Source: Comamonadaceae bacterium (GTDB lineage: Bacteria; Pseudomonadota; Gammaproteobacteria; Burkholderiales; Burkholderiaceae_C). From it: 38,617 nucleotides of DNA. A program made the translations under genes and the position numbers. The DNA lies in assembly GCA_947446885.1 (NCBI GenBank), contig CANFHZ010000013.1:1-38617 (forward strand), read 5' to 3'. Under the pieces are notes generated by a model. That model was not told the origin of the DNA. It was given only the letters and a program-made list of their open reading frames with translations, and made no database searches. Positions 1-7,793 of this stretch are shown piece after piece; the first letter of the stretch is position 1; every line of letters starts with the position of its first letter.

Positions 1-314
<314 letters not shown>

Positions 315-352
315 AGCATCTACACCCTTTTTATTGACCACGAGAGCACCGC

Positions 353-1363
353 ATGAAACTCGCCAAATTCCCCCGCCTGCGCATCACCCACGGCCCTACG
401 CCACTGGAGCCCATGCACCGCCTGACAGCCGCACTGGGCGGCCCCAATCTGTGGATCAAGCGCGACGACTGCACCGGCCTGGCCACTGGCGGCAACAAGA
501 CCCGCAAGCTCGAATACCTGGTCGCCGACGCCATGCAACAGGGCGCGGACACCCTGATCACCCAAGGTGCCACGCAGTCCAACCATGCGCGCCAGACCGC
601 TGCCATCGCCGCCAAGATAGGCATGGAATGCCACATCATTCTGGAAGACCGCACCGGTTACCGCTACGCGGATTACCAGCATTCGGGCAATGTGTTTCTG
701 GACCATTTGTACGGCGCGCACGTAAGCGAAGTACCCGGCAACACGCCAATGGACAAGGCCATGGAAGACCTGGCTGCGCAGCTGCGCGACAAGGGCCGCA
801 AGACCTACATCATCCCCGGCGGCGGCTCCAACGCGCTGGGCGCTTTGGGCTACGTGACTGCCGCGCTGGAACTCGCCGACCAGGCGATGAATATGGGTCT
901 GAACATCGACGAACTGGTGCATGCCACCGGCAGCGCAGGCACGCAAGCCGGGCTGGTGGTGGGCATGGAAGGCGCACGCACCCAGATTCCGGTGCTGGGC
1001 ATCGGCGTGCGGGCACCGCGCCAGCCGCAGGAAGACAAGGTTTTTATGCTGGCGCAGCAAACCGCAGAGCTCTTGGGCGTACCCGGTTCGGTGGCGCGCG
1101 ACAAGGTGGTCGCCAACTGCGATCACATCGGTGCGGGCTACGGCATTCCCACCCCCGGCATGATGGAAGCGGTCACCATGCTGGCGCGCCTGGAGGGCAT
1201 ATTGCTGGACCCGGTGTACTCGGGCAAAGGCATGGCCGGGCTGATCGACCTGGTCCGCACCGGCCATTACCGCAAAGGCCAAAACATCGTGTTTTTGCAC
1301 ACCGGCGGCGCGGTGGGTTTGTACGGCTATATGCATGCCTTCGAAGGGCATATGGCCCCATGA
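353..1363 (+). CDS. cuyA: L-cysteate sulfo-lyase / D-cysteine desulfhydrase family (CuyA-like)
   Basis: A 336-residue PLP-dependent enzyme of fold type II (ACC deaminase / D-cysteine desulfhydrase family). The PLP lysine is K49 in [18 protein letters not shown], the phosphate-binding-type [10 protein letters not shown] and the late [12 protein letters not shown] segment are also typical. CuyA splits L-cysteate into pyruvate, sulfite and ammonia; close relatives act on D-cysteine. Sequence alone does not separate them securely, but the HpsN-like gene before it and the TauA-like gene after it favour cysteate. The start is ATG 353 with GAGAG 7-13 bases upstream. The racemase-family gene follows after 52 bp in the same direction, so co-transcription is likely. 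Confidence 0.8.
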   Translation: MKLAKFPRLRITHGPTPLEPMHRLTAALGGPNLWIKRDDCTGLATGGNKTRKLEYLVADAMQQGADTLITQGATQSNHARQTAAIAAKIGMECHIILEDRTGYRYADYQHSGNVFLDHLYGAHVSEVPGNTPMDKAMEDLAAQLRDKGRKTYIIPGGGSNALGALGYVTAALELADQAMNMGLNIDELVHATGSAGTQAGLVVGMEGARTQIPVLGIGVRAPRQPQEDKVFMLAQQTAELLGVPGSVARDKVVANCDHIGAGYGIPTPGMMEAVTMLARLEGILLDPVYSGKGMAGLIDLVRTGHYRKGQNIVFLHTGGAVGLYGYMHAFEGHMAP

Positions 1364-1415
1364 CCCACCCGCAGGCCACCGGAACCCACTCCACGCCATT
1401 GGGCAGGGCCGTCGC

Positions 1416-2126
1416 ATGATCGGCGTGCTCGGTGGTATGGGTCCACTGGCCACGGCGGACTTTTTCGCCAAGGTGATTGCGGCTACCGACGCGCAGGAGG
1501 ACGCCGGCCACGTGCCGCTGCTGATCCACAGCGACCCGCGCATTCCGGGGCGGCCTGCGGCTTTGCTGCACGGTGGCCCCTCACCCCTGCCCGCCTTGCT
1601 GGCAGCGCGCGACCGACTTGTTACCGCCGGAGCGCAAGGGCTGGTGATGGCCTGCAACACGGCGCATTACTGGCACGCGCAGTTGCGCGAGGGCTGCGCC
1701 CTGCCTTTTCCCTCCATCGTGGATGTGGCCTGTGCGCAGGCTGCGCAGCGCTTTGGAATCGGTGCGCGCATCGGCCTGGTAGCCACACGGGCCACGCTGG
1801 CCACCCGGCTTTTTGAGCCCGCTTTGGACGCGCACGGTTTGAAGCTGCTCGCGCCAACAGACGCGGCTTTGGACCACTGGATCCTTCCCGCCATCGCCAT
1901 GGTGAAGGCCGGCACAACACATGAGGCCGGCCCGCTGCTGGAGCAGGCAATTCAGGCCATGCTCGGCGCAGGTGCCGATGGCGTCATCCTGGCCTGCACC
2001 GAAGCGCCCATGGCGCTGCATGGCGCACCCGCCGCGCTGCAGGCCCGGTGTATCGACAGCAGCGCCGCGCTGGCACAAGCCACCGTGGCGCTGTGGCAGC
2101 AACTGCAAGCCGCACCCCCGGCCTGA
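1416..2126 (+). CDS. Aspartate/glutamate racemase family protein
   Basis: A 236-residue protein of the Asp/Glu/hydantoin racemase superfamily, the usual length for the family. It opens with GGMGPLATADFF, a hallmark of aspartate racemases. Both catalytic cysteines are present: C80 in MACNTAHYW and C194 in ILACTEAP. Such enzymes are PLP-independent and invert the alpha carbon with the two thiols. It sits between the CuyA-like lyase and a DegT aminotransferase, 21 bp before the latter. Cysteate is the sulfo-analogue of aspartate, so D/L-cysteate racemisation is an attractive but unproved role; plain aspartate or glutamate racemisation is the alternative. ATG 1416 is chosen because the conserved domain begins there. 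Confidence 0.8.
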   Translation: MIGVLGGMGPLATADFFAKVIAATDAQEDAGHVPLLIHSDPRIPGRPAALLHGGPSPLPALLAARDRLVTAGAQGLVMACNTAHYWHAQLREGCALPFPSIVDVACAQAAQRFGIGARIGLVATRATLATRLFEPALDAHGLKLLAPTDAALDHWILPAIAMVKAGTTHEAGPLLEQAIQAMLGAGADGVILACTEAPMALHGAPAALQARCIDSSAALAQATVALWQQLQAAPPA

Positions 2127-2147
2127 CCCCCGCACAAGCCCATTGCC

Positions 2148-3368
2148 ATGAACCACGCCACCACGCCTGAACACCTGCAACTCGATTTGACCTGGCAAGA
2201 GCCGATTCCGCAGCCCGGTGTGGCAGCGGCCATGGCTTTGATGGAAAGCGGCAAGCTGCACCGCTACGGCGAAACCGGCGCCAAGCCCGGAGAAGCTGCA
2301 TCGCTGGAGGCCGACTTTGCCGCAGAGATGGGCATGCCGTATTGCATCGCCATGAACTCCTGCGGCTCTGCCATGTTCGCTGCGCTGCGCTGCAGCGGCG
2401 TGCGGCCCGGCGACATGGTGCTGAGCAACTGCTTTACCCTGGCTCCGGTACCCGGTGCCATCGCCCACGCGGGGGCGGTGCCGGTGCTGGTGGACGTGAC
2501 CGAAGACCTGTTGATCGACCTGGACGACCTGCGCGCCAAAGCACAGGCCAGCGGCGCCAAGACGCTACTGCTTTCACACATGCGCGGACACATTTGCAAT
2601 ATGGATGCACTCAGCGCCGTGTGCGCCGAGTTCGGCATACGCCTGATCGAGGACTGCGCCCACACCATGGGCGCTGGCTGGAACGGCAAAGCCAGCGGCA
2701 CCTGGGGCATCGCCGGCTGCTTCAGCCTGCAAAGCTACAAACACGCCAACAGCGGCGAAGGCGGGCTTTTGGTCACGCACGATGCCGACTTGGCCGCGCA
2801 GGCCGTACTGCTTTCAGGCAGCTACATGCTCTACGCCTCGCATGTGGCCCGGCCTGGCCCGGAGGTCTTCGAGCGCTGGAAATACCACACGCCCAACTTC
2901 AGCCTGCGCATGAGCAATCTGCCTGCTGCGCTGGCACGCGCGCAGCTGGGTGCCGTGCTGAAGGACCGCTGTGCGCGATGGAACCAGCGCTACGCGTGGC
3001 TGCACGACGCGCTCATGGACGCGCCCCACATCCGCCTGCCACTGCGTCCGCCGCAGGAACAATTTGTTGGCAGCTCGCTGCAGTTCAGTCTGGTCGGCAT
3101 GGACCGCGCGCAGATGCAGGCAGCCATCGCGGCCTGCGCCCGCAGCGGCGTGCACATCAAATGGTTTGGCGCTGATGAGCCGGTCGGCTTTACCAGCGTG
3201 TGGCAGCACTGGCGCTATTTCGGGCAGGCGCAAAGCTTGCCGCGCGCGGAGGCCGTACTCGGTGGTTTGTGCGACCTTCGCCTGCCCTTGTCCTTGACGC
3301 AAACCGACTGCGAAACCATCGGCCAGATCATCCGGCGCGCGGTACACGCGGCGCAAACTTCAGGTTGA
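2148..3368 (+). CDS. DegT/DnrJ/EryC1/StrS-family PLP aminotransferase
   Basis: A 406-residue fold-type-I PLP enzyme. The Schiff-base lysine is K198 in SLQSYKHANSGEGG, and the cofactor-binding aspartate is D169 in IEDCAH. The family mainly makes amino sugars and related amines by transaminating a ketone with glutamate or glutamine. Its substrate here is unknown. Given the cuyA-like and racemase neighbours, it might interconvert sulfopyruvate and cysteate or aminate another sulfonated ketone, but most DegT enzymes use sugar nucleotides and no sugar genes are nearby. It starts 21 bp after the racemase stop, without a convincing ribosome-binding site, which suggests translation tied to the gene before it. 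Confidence 0.8.
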   Translation: MNHATTPEHLQLDLTWQEPIPQPGVAAAMALMESGKLHRYGETGAKPGEAASLEADFAAEMGMPYCIAMNSCGSAMFAALRCSGVRPGDMVLSNCFTLAPVPGAIAHAGAVPVLVDVTEDLLIDLDDLRAKAQASGAKTLLLSHMRGHICNMDALSAVCAEFGIRLIEDCAHTMGAGWNGKASGTWGIAGCFSLQSYKHANSGEGGLLVTHDADLAAQAVLLSGSYMLYASHVARPGPEVFERWKYHTPNFSLRMSNLPAALARAQLGAVLKDRCARWNQRYAWLHDALMDAPHIRLPLRPPQEQFVGSSLQFSLVGMDRAQMQAAIAACARSGVHIKWFGADEPVGFTSVWQHWRYFGQAQSLPRAEAVLGGLCDLRLPLSLTQTDCETIGQIIRRAVHAAQTSG

Positions 3369-3384
3369 AAAGCAGGCTACCCAT

Positions 3385-3516
3385 ATGATGGACTTGCGCT
3401 TACGCCACTGCTGCACCACCGGCCCGCCCGTGGTCATGCCGCCGCGCCACAAACGGCCATGTGCCTGTTGTGCCCGTGTTCCCCGTTCCCCCGGTTTTTC
3501 GTACCCCGCGTTTTGA
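3385..3516 (+). CDS. Cysteine-rich short ORF, possible regulatory leader peptide
   Basis: A 43-codon ORF fills most of the gap between the DegT gene and the TauA-like gene. It starts with two ATGs (3385 and 3388), weakly preceded by GCAGG, and stops at TGA 3514, 24 bp before the next start. It encodes two cysteine clusters: a CC pair at residues 9-10 after LRLRH, and C-A-C-C at residues 26-29. Five cysteines in 43 residues directly ahead of a sulfonate-uptake gene suggest a leader whose translation senses Cys-tRNA. A T-run at 3520-3526 follows, but I found no clean terminator hairpin. That it is translated at all is a guess. Confidence 0.35.
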   Translation: MMDLRLRHCCTTGPPVVMPPRHKRPCACCARVPRSPGFSYPAF

Positions 3517-3540
3517 CCATTTTTTTAACAGGAGACTTCT

Positions 3541-4539
3541 ATGAAATTCAACAAACGCCAATGGCTCTTGCTCGCTGCAAGTGCTGCCCTGATCAGTAAC
3601 GCTGCTTTTGCCCAGAAAAAGGAAGTGACCTTTGCGCACCAGGACATGCTGGTGCCCTTCCAGGCCGTAATCGATTCCGGTGAATTGGAAAAAGCCACCG
3701 GTTACAAAATCAACTGGCGCATGTTCGGTGGCGGCGGCGATGTGATCAAAGCCATGGCCTCGGGCGATGTGCAAATTGGCCAAGTCGGCTCCAGCCCCCT
3801 GACCGCTGCCGTCACACAAGGCCAGGACATCAAGCTGTTCTGGATTCTGGACGACATCGCCGACGCCGAGGCGCTGATTGCCCGCAATGGCAGCAACGTC
3901 AATTCGGTCAAAGACCTCAAGGGCAAAAAAGTCGCAACACCGTTTGTGTCCACCGCCCACTACCAGCTGATGGCTGCCATGAAGCTCGAAGGCCTGACCG
4001 CCAACGACGTGACCGTCATGAACATGCGTCCGCCCGAAATTGCGGCGGCCTGGGAGCGCGGAGACATCGACGCGACCTTTATCTGGGACCCCGTGCTGTC
4101 CAAAATCAAAGCCAATGGCAAAGCCATCGCCAGCTCGGGCTCTATCGGCCAGAAGGGCTATCCCACGTTTGACGGTATCGCCGTTAACAGCAAATGGGCC
4201 GCTGAAAACGACGCCTTCATGGTCGCCTTGGTCAAGGCTTTGAACAAAGCCGACACCGAGTACCGCGCGCAAAAAGCAAGCTGGACGCCCGATACCCCCC
4301 AGGTCAAAGCGATTGCCCGCGTGACCAAAGCCGATGTGAAGGACGTACCTGCTGCGATGGCTCTGTATGTGTTCCCCACCGTGGCTGAGCAGCTCAGCGC
4401 CAAATGGCTGGGCGGCGGCGCTGCCAAAGCCATGGCCGAGACCGCCGTGTTCCTGAAAGAGCAAGGCCGTATCCAGGAAGTCAAACCCGACTACAAGGTC
4501 TTTGTGACCGACGCCTACGCCAAGCGCGCCGGCAACTAA
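3541..4539 (+). CDS. TauA-like sulfonate/taurine ABC transporter substrate-binding protein
   Basis: A 332-residue periplasmic binding protein with a signal peptide (basic start, hydrophobic core, cut probably after the AFA at 22-24). The body matches the TauA/SsuA/NrtA-type family: VTFAHQDMLVPFQ near the mature N terminus, GSSPLTAAVTQG, DLKGKKVATPF, and RPPEIAAAWERGDIDATFIWDPV in the hinge and second lobe. It would deliver taurine or another aliphatic sulfonate to an ABC permease. No TauB ATPase or TauC permease follows: a terminator lies just downstream. It is therefore either the last gene of an operon that started outside the window or an orphan binding protein. AGGAGA sits 6-11 bp before ATG 3541. 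Confidence 0.88.
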   Translation: MKFNKRQWLLLAASAALISNAAFAQKKEVTFAHQDMLVPFQAVIDSGELEKATGYKINWRMFGGGGDVIKAMASGDVQIGQVGSSPLTAAVTQGQDIKLFWILDDIADAEALIARNGSNVNSVKDLKGKKVATPFVSTAHYQLMAAMKLEGLTANDVTVMNMRPPEIAAAWERGDIDATFIWDPVLSKIKANGKAIASSGSIGQKGYPTFDGIAVNSKWAAENDAFMVALVKALNKADTEYRAQKASWTPDTPQVKAIARVTKADVKDVPAAMALYVFPTVAEQLSAKWLGGGAAKAMAETAVFLKEQGRIQEVKPDYKVFVTDAYAKRAGN

Positions 4540-4560
4540 GCGGCTTCGCCCGCACCCGGA

Positions 4561-4588
4561 ACCCCCGCCGCGTGCGGGGGTTTTTTTT
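4561..4588 (+). terminator. Rho-independent terminator after the TauA-like gene
   Basis: A perfect 8-bp stem (ACCCCCGC at 4561-4568 with GCGGGGGT at 4574-4581) and a 5-base loop are followed by a run of eight T. It lies 22 bp after the TauA-like stop codon and ends the sulfonate region. Confidence 0.9.
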
Positions 4589-4624
4589 GCGCTAAGCTGA
4601 CCGCGTCACCACAGGAGATCCACC

Positions 4625-5296
4625 ATGGCGCATGCCTTACGCCTCTTCGCACCACTTGTCGGCATCGCCTTGTTCGGGGCCAGCCTGCTCCCCTCTGCCG
4701 CGGCGCAGACCACAGAACCCTTGACCCAGCAGCAGGCGCTGATGGCACTCAACGACAGCGATCCGCAGCAGCGCTATGAGGCCATGAGCCGTCTGGCCCA
4801 GATCGGCACTGCGGACGCCGCTGATGCAGTTCTGCCGCGATTGCATGATGAGGAGCCCGGCCTGCGCACAGTGGCTTTGGGTACGGTATGGCGCATGTGG
4901 GGCCGCAGCGGCGACCGGGAAATTGACACGCTGTATGACGACGGTACCGCCGAAATGAAAGAGGGCAATGTGCTGGAGGCCATCCGCGTATTCACCGACA
5001 TCATCAGCAAACGCCCCGACTTCGCCGAAGCCTGGAACAAGCGTGCCACGCTGTACTTTATGGTCGGGGAGTTCGACTTGTCGATGCAGGACTGCGAGGA
5101 GGTACTTCAGCGCGTGCCCAAGCACTTCGGCGCACTGGCGGGCTACGCCCAGATGCTGGCAGAGCGCGATCAACCCGAGCGCGCGCTGGAGCTGATGGAG
5201 CGCGCCGTCGACGTCAATCCCAATATGGTGAACGCCGAGGCGCTCATGCGCGATTTGCGCCGGCGCATAGAGACCAAGCGCAAACAAATGGTCTGA
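4625..5296 (+). CDS. Exported HEAT/TPR-repeat protein
   Basis: A 223-residue protein with a signal peptide (cut near the AAAQ at ~25-28), so probably periplasmic. Residues ~35-85 look like HEAT-type repeats (SDPQQRYEAMSRLAQIG, then a second helix pair), and residues ~110-210 carry tetratricopeptide repeats (AWNKRATLYFMVGEFDLSMQDCEEVL, then PKHFGALAGYAQMLAE and PERALELMERAVDVNP). These are protein-binding scaffolds without catalysis; the partner is unknown. AGGAGA is 7-12 bp before ATG 4625. It is monocistronic, between the terminator upstream and the converging MFS gene. Confidence 0.75.
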   Translation: MAHALRLFAPLVGIALFGASLLPSAAAQTTEPLTQQQALMALNDSDPQQRYEAMSRLAQIGTADAADAVLPRLHDEEPGLRTVALGTVWRMWGRSGDREIDTLYDDGTAEMKEGNVLEAIRVFTDIISKRPDFAEAWNKRATLYFMVGEFDLSMQDCEEVLQRVPKHFGALAGYAQMLAERDQPERALELMERAVDVNPNMVNAEALMRDLRRRIETKRKQMV

Positions 5297-5322
5297 AAAA
5301 GCTGCGTGGTCTGAATAGTCCG

Positions 5323-5342
5323 GACAGCGCCGCAGCGCTGTC
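5323..5342. repeat. Inverted repeat between convergent genes
   Basis: An 8-bp perfect stem (GACAGCGC / GCGCTGTC) with a CGCA tetraloop lies between the convergent ends of the TPR gene and the MFS gene. There is no T-run on either side, so it is at best a weak or Rho-assisted terminator or an mRNA 3'-end stabiliser. Confidence 0.4.
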
Positions 5343-5359
5343 GCCCGCACACCGGAGGC

Positions 5360-6595
5360 TCAGGGGTGGCGCCGGCGCCGACGCAGCGGCGGTGGCGTGC
5401 CCAATTCGGGATGAATCTGCCCGGCCACCCACCAGGCACACAAGAGCGCCAATCCGCCTAAAGCAAACACCCCGGCGATAGGGAAGACCTGCAAGACCAG
5501 CCAGGCGATACCCGGCGAAATAATGCCCGACACATCGCGAAAGCTCGAATACACCGCCGACATCTCGGTGCGCTCCGAGGGCTTGACCGCCATCAAAAAC
5601 GGCAGCCCTGCCGAGGTGTCCAGCAGCACCAAAAACACCGTGCCAGCAATCAAGGCAGCCACCGTGAACCACGGCCAGGGCGCTGCCAGCGTAGCCAGAA
5701 AAAAGCAGATGCTGCCGCCCAAACAACCGGCGCGGATGGCGATGCGCACCGAGCGGCTGCGCATCCAACGCAGCATCAGCGGCGCCAAAAACAAACCCAT
5801 ATTGGCGATCGAGCTGGCCACACCGCCCACCTGCTCACCCAAGCCCTTTTCCACCGCAAAAATGCCCACGTACACAAAATACAGCCACCAGGCGCAGGAG
5901 CGGATCGCAGGGATCAGCCAGCCCGTGACCATGCGCGGCTGCGCAAAAAACCGCCGCACGATGGCCAAGGGATGCGCCCGCAGGGGTGCGCGCCCTGCCG
6001 CCGCCAAAGCGGGCGCCCGAAACGCCCCATCACCCAGGGGCGTGCGCCAGATCAGCACCCCCATCACCGTGGCAGCGCAGGCCAAAAGCACAAAGGGGGC
6101 GCCCGACCAGACCGACAGCAACCACACGCCCAGCGCAGGCCCCACCACCCAGCCGGTGCCACCGTAAAACAGGCGCAAGGTCTCCAATTTGCTGAAATCG
6201 GACTTGTCGATATGGTCCAGCACGTAGGCGTTAAAACACACAAAAGACATGGCAGCTGCCATCACCGCGCACAGCAAAGCCGCATTCACCCACAAGCCCC
6301 CCACCATCCCAGCCAGCGCAGCGACCCCATACAACGCGGTGGCAAACAGATAAATCCGTCGCCGGGCAAAGCGCCGCGCCAGCGCGGGCACCGTCAGTGC
6401 CGTCAACAACGATACCAGCCCGACCGCGAAATACACCTGCGACACCAGCTGCGCACTCCCCCAGGCCCGGTACATCAGCAAAGGAAACACCGACAAAGTA
6501 CAGCCCCGGCACAAGGCCTCCAGCCCGCCTATGCGGGCAAAGTCTTTTACGGTGGGGGGACGGAGGACGGTAAGCGTTGCGGGTGCGAGGGGCAT
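5360..6595 (-). CDS. MFS transporter
   Basis: A 411-residue integral membrane protein with about twelve hydrophobic segments, the normal size for the major facilitator superfamily. A short basic loop (PALARRFARRRIYL) follows the second predicted helix, as in the MFS loop 2-3 motif. The C terminus ends in a proline/arginine-rich cytoplasmic tail (PPPLRRRRRHP). The substrate cannot be told; the overall pattern is that of a drug or metabolite exporter. ATG 6595 is chosen; a GTG at 6610 is a possible earlier start, and neither has a good ribosome-binding site. It is divergent from the metallo-hydrolase gene, with 73 bp between the starts. Confidence 0.75.
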   Translation of the reverse strand: MPLAPATLTVLRPPTVKDFARIGGLEALCRGCTLSVFPLLMYRAWGSAQLVSQVYFAVGLVSLLTALTVPALARRFARRRIYLFATALYGVAALAGMVGGLWVNAALLCAVMAAAMSFVCFNAYVLDHIDKSDFSKLETLRLFYGGTGWVVGPALGVWLLSVWSGAPFVLLACAATVMGVLIWRTPLGDGAFRAPALAAAGRAPLRAHPLAIVRRFFAQPRMVTGWLIPAIRSCAWWLYFVYVGIFAVEKGLGEQVGGVASSIANMGLFLAPLMLRWMRSRSVRIAIRAGCLGGSICFFLATLAAPWPWFTVAALIAGTVFLVLLDTSAGLPFLMAVKPSERTEMSAVYSSFRDVSGIISPGIAWLVLQVFPIAGVFALGGLALLCAWWVAGQIHPELGTPPPLRRRRRHP

Positions 6596-6668
6596 GGGTG
6601 GACTATGCACGCTTTTTAGGCACTGTCCGCAGAGTGCGGGCGGGCGGCTTATGGGACACTTCAGGGAT

Positions 6669-7307
6669 ATGCTGCGCTACCAAACCATCCCCGTCACGCC
6701 GTTTCAGCAAAACTGCTCCATCGTCTGGTGCGACACCAGCCACCGCGCCGCCATCATTGACCCCGGCGGCGATCTGGATGTGCTGCTTGCGGCAACCGAA
6801 AAGCTGGGCGTGACCCTGGAGCAGATCTGGATTACCCACGGCCATGTGGACCATGCGGCGGCGACGGCGGAGCTGGCGCAGCGGCTGCAGCTGCCCATCA
6901 GCGGACCGCACCCGGACGACCAGTTCTGGATTGACGGCCTGCCCCAGGCCGCTGCCAGCTACGGCTTTCCGCCGGCGCGACCTTTTGCGCCCACGCGCTG
7001 GCTGTTTGACGGCGACACGGTCAGCCTAGGCGAACACGTGCTGCAGGTGCGCCACTGCCCCGGCCACACGCCGGGCCATGTGGTGTTTTATTCGCCCGAG
7101 ATCCACCGCGCCTTTGTGGGGGATGTGCTGTTTGCCGGCAGCATCGGGCGCACCGACTTTCCGCGTGGCAACCATGGGGACCTGCTCAGCAGCATCGTGC
7201 AGCGGCTGTGGCCCATGGGCGATGACACGGTCTTCATCCCCGGCCACGGGCCCGAGAGCAGCTTTGGCCACGAGCGCCAACACAACCCCTACGTGGGTGG
7301 AACCTGA
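6669..7307 (+). CDS. Metallo-beta-lactamase-fold hydrolase, glyoxalase II-like
   Basis: A 212-residue MBL-fold hydrolase. The metal-binding signature THGHVDHAAA is followed by later ligands in HCPGHTPGHVVF, GDVLFAGSIGRTDF and PGHGPESSFGHE, a full set for a binuclear site. The compact length and the N-terminal FQQNCSIVWCD match the short GloB-like (YcbL) group, which hydrolyses S-lactoylglutathione-type thioesters in the cytoplasm. ATG 6669 is chosen because the domain (YQTIPVTPFQQN) begins right there; the upstream in-frame extension has no family match. The YbaK-like gene follows after 21 bp, so the two are probably co-transcribed. Confidence 0.85.
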   Translation: MLRYQTIPVTPFQQNCSIVWCDTSHRAAIIDPGGDLDVLLAATEKLGVTLEQIWITHGHVDHAAATAELAQRLQLPISGPHPDDQFWIDGLPQAAASYGFPPARPFAPTRWLFDGDTVSLGEHVLQVRHCPGHTPGHVVFYSPEIHRAFVGDVLFAGSIGRTDFPRGNHGDLLSSIVQRLWPMGDDTVFIPGHGPESSFGHERQHNPYVGGT

Positions 7308-7328
7308 GCCAAGCGAAGGAGCGCCAGC

Positions 7329-7787
7329 ATGGGTATCGCATCGGTACGGGCGTTTTTTGCGCAGCGCGGCGTGGATCCGCACATCACGGAACTGGACGTC
7401 AGCACCGCCACCGTGGCCCTGGCCGCGCAGGCCCACGGCGTAGAACCCGGGCGCATTGCCAAAACGCTGGCCTTCCGCATGCACGACGGGCGCGTCTTTC
7501 TGTTGGTGGCACGCGGAGATGCACGGGTGGACAACACCAAGTTCAAGGCGGCGTTTGGCAAAGGCAAGATGCTGGGTGCCCACGAGGTGGAAGCACTTAC
7601 CGGACATCCGGTAGGCGGCGTCTGCCCTTTTGGCCTGGCCACACCGCTGCCGGTCTATCTGGACCGCAGCCTGCAGGACTTTGCCGAGGTGCTGCCCGCT
7701 GCCGGTTCAGTGAACAGCGCCCTGCGCATCAGCCCGGCCCTGATGGCCGAGCTAACCGGCGGGGAGTGGGTTGACGCCTGCCAGTAG
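7329..7787 (+). CDS. YbaK/EbsC-family aminoacyl-tRNA editing protein
   Basis: A 152-residue protein formed almost entirely by the YbaK/ProRS-associated editing domain. Visible landmarks are the GRIAKTLAFRM strand with the conserved lysine, DNTKFKAAFGKGKML, and VGGVCPFGL. The family hydrolyses mischarged tRNAs such as Cys-tRNA(Pro). This one resembles the YbaK-like proteins of unproved specificity. AAGGAG lies 8 bp before ATG 7329. Its stop is 7 bp from the convergent end of the outer-membrane factor gene and no terminator is seen between them. Confidence 0.82.
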   Translation: MGIASVRAFFAQRGVDPHITELDVSTATVALAAQAHGVEPGRIAKTLAFRMHDGRVFLLVARGDARVDNTKFKAAFGKGKMLGAHEVEALTGHPVGGVCPFGLATPLPVYLDRSLQDFAEVLPAAGSVNSALRISPALMAELTGGEWVDACQ

Positions 7788-7793
7788 ACGCCC

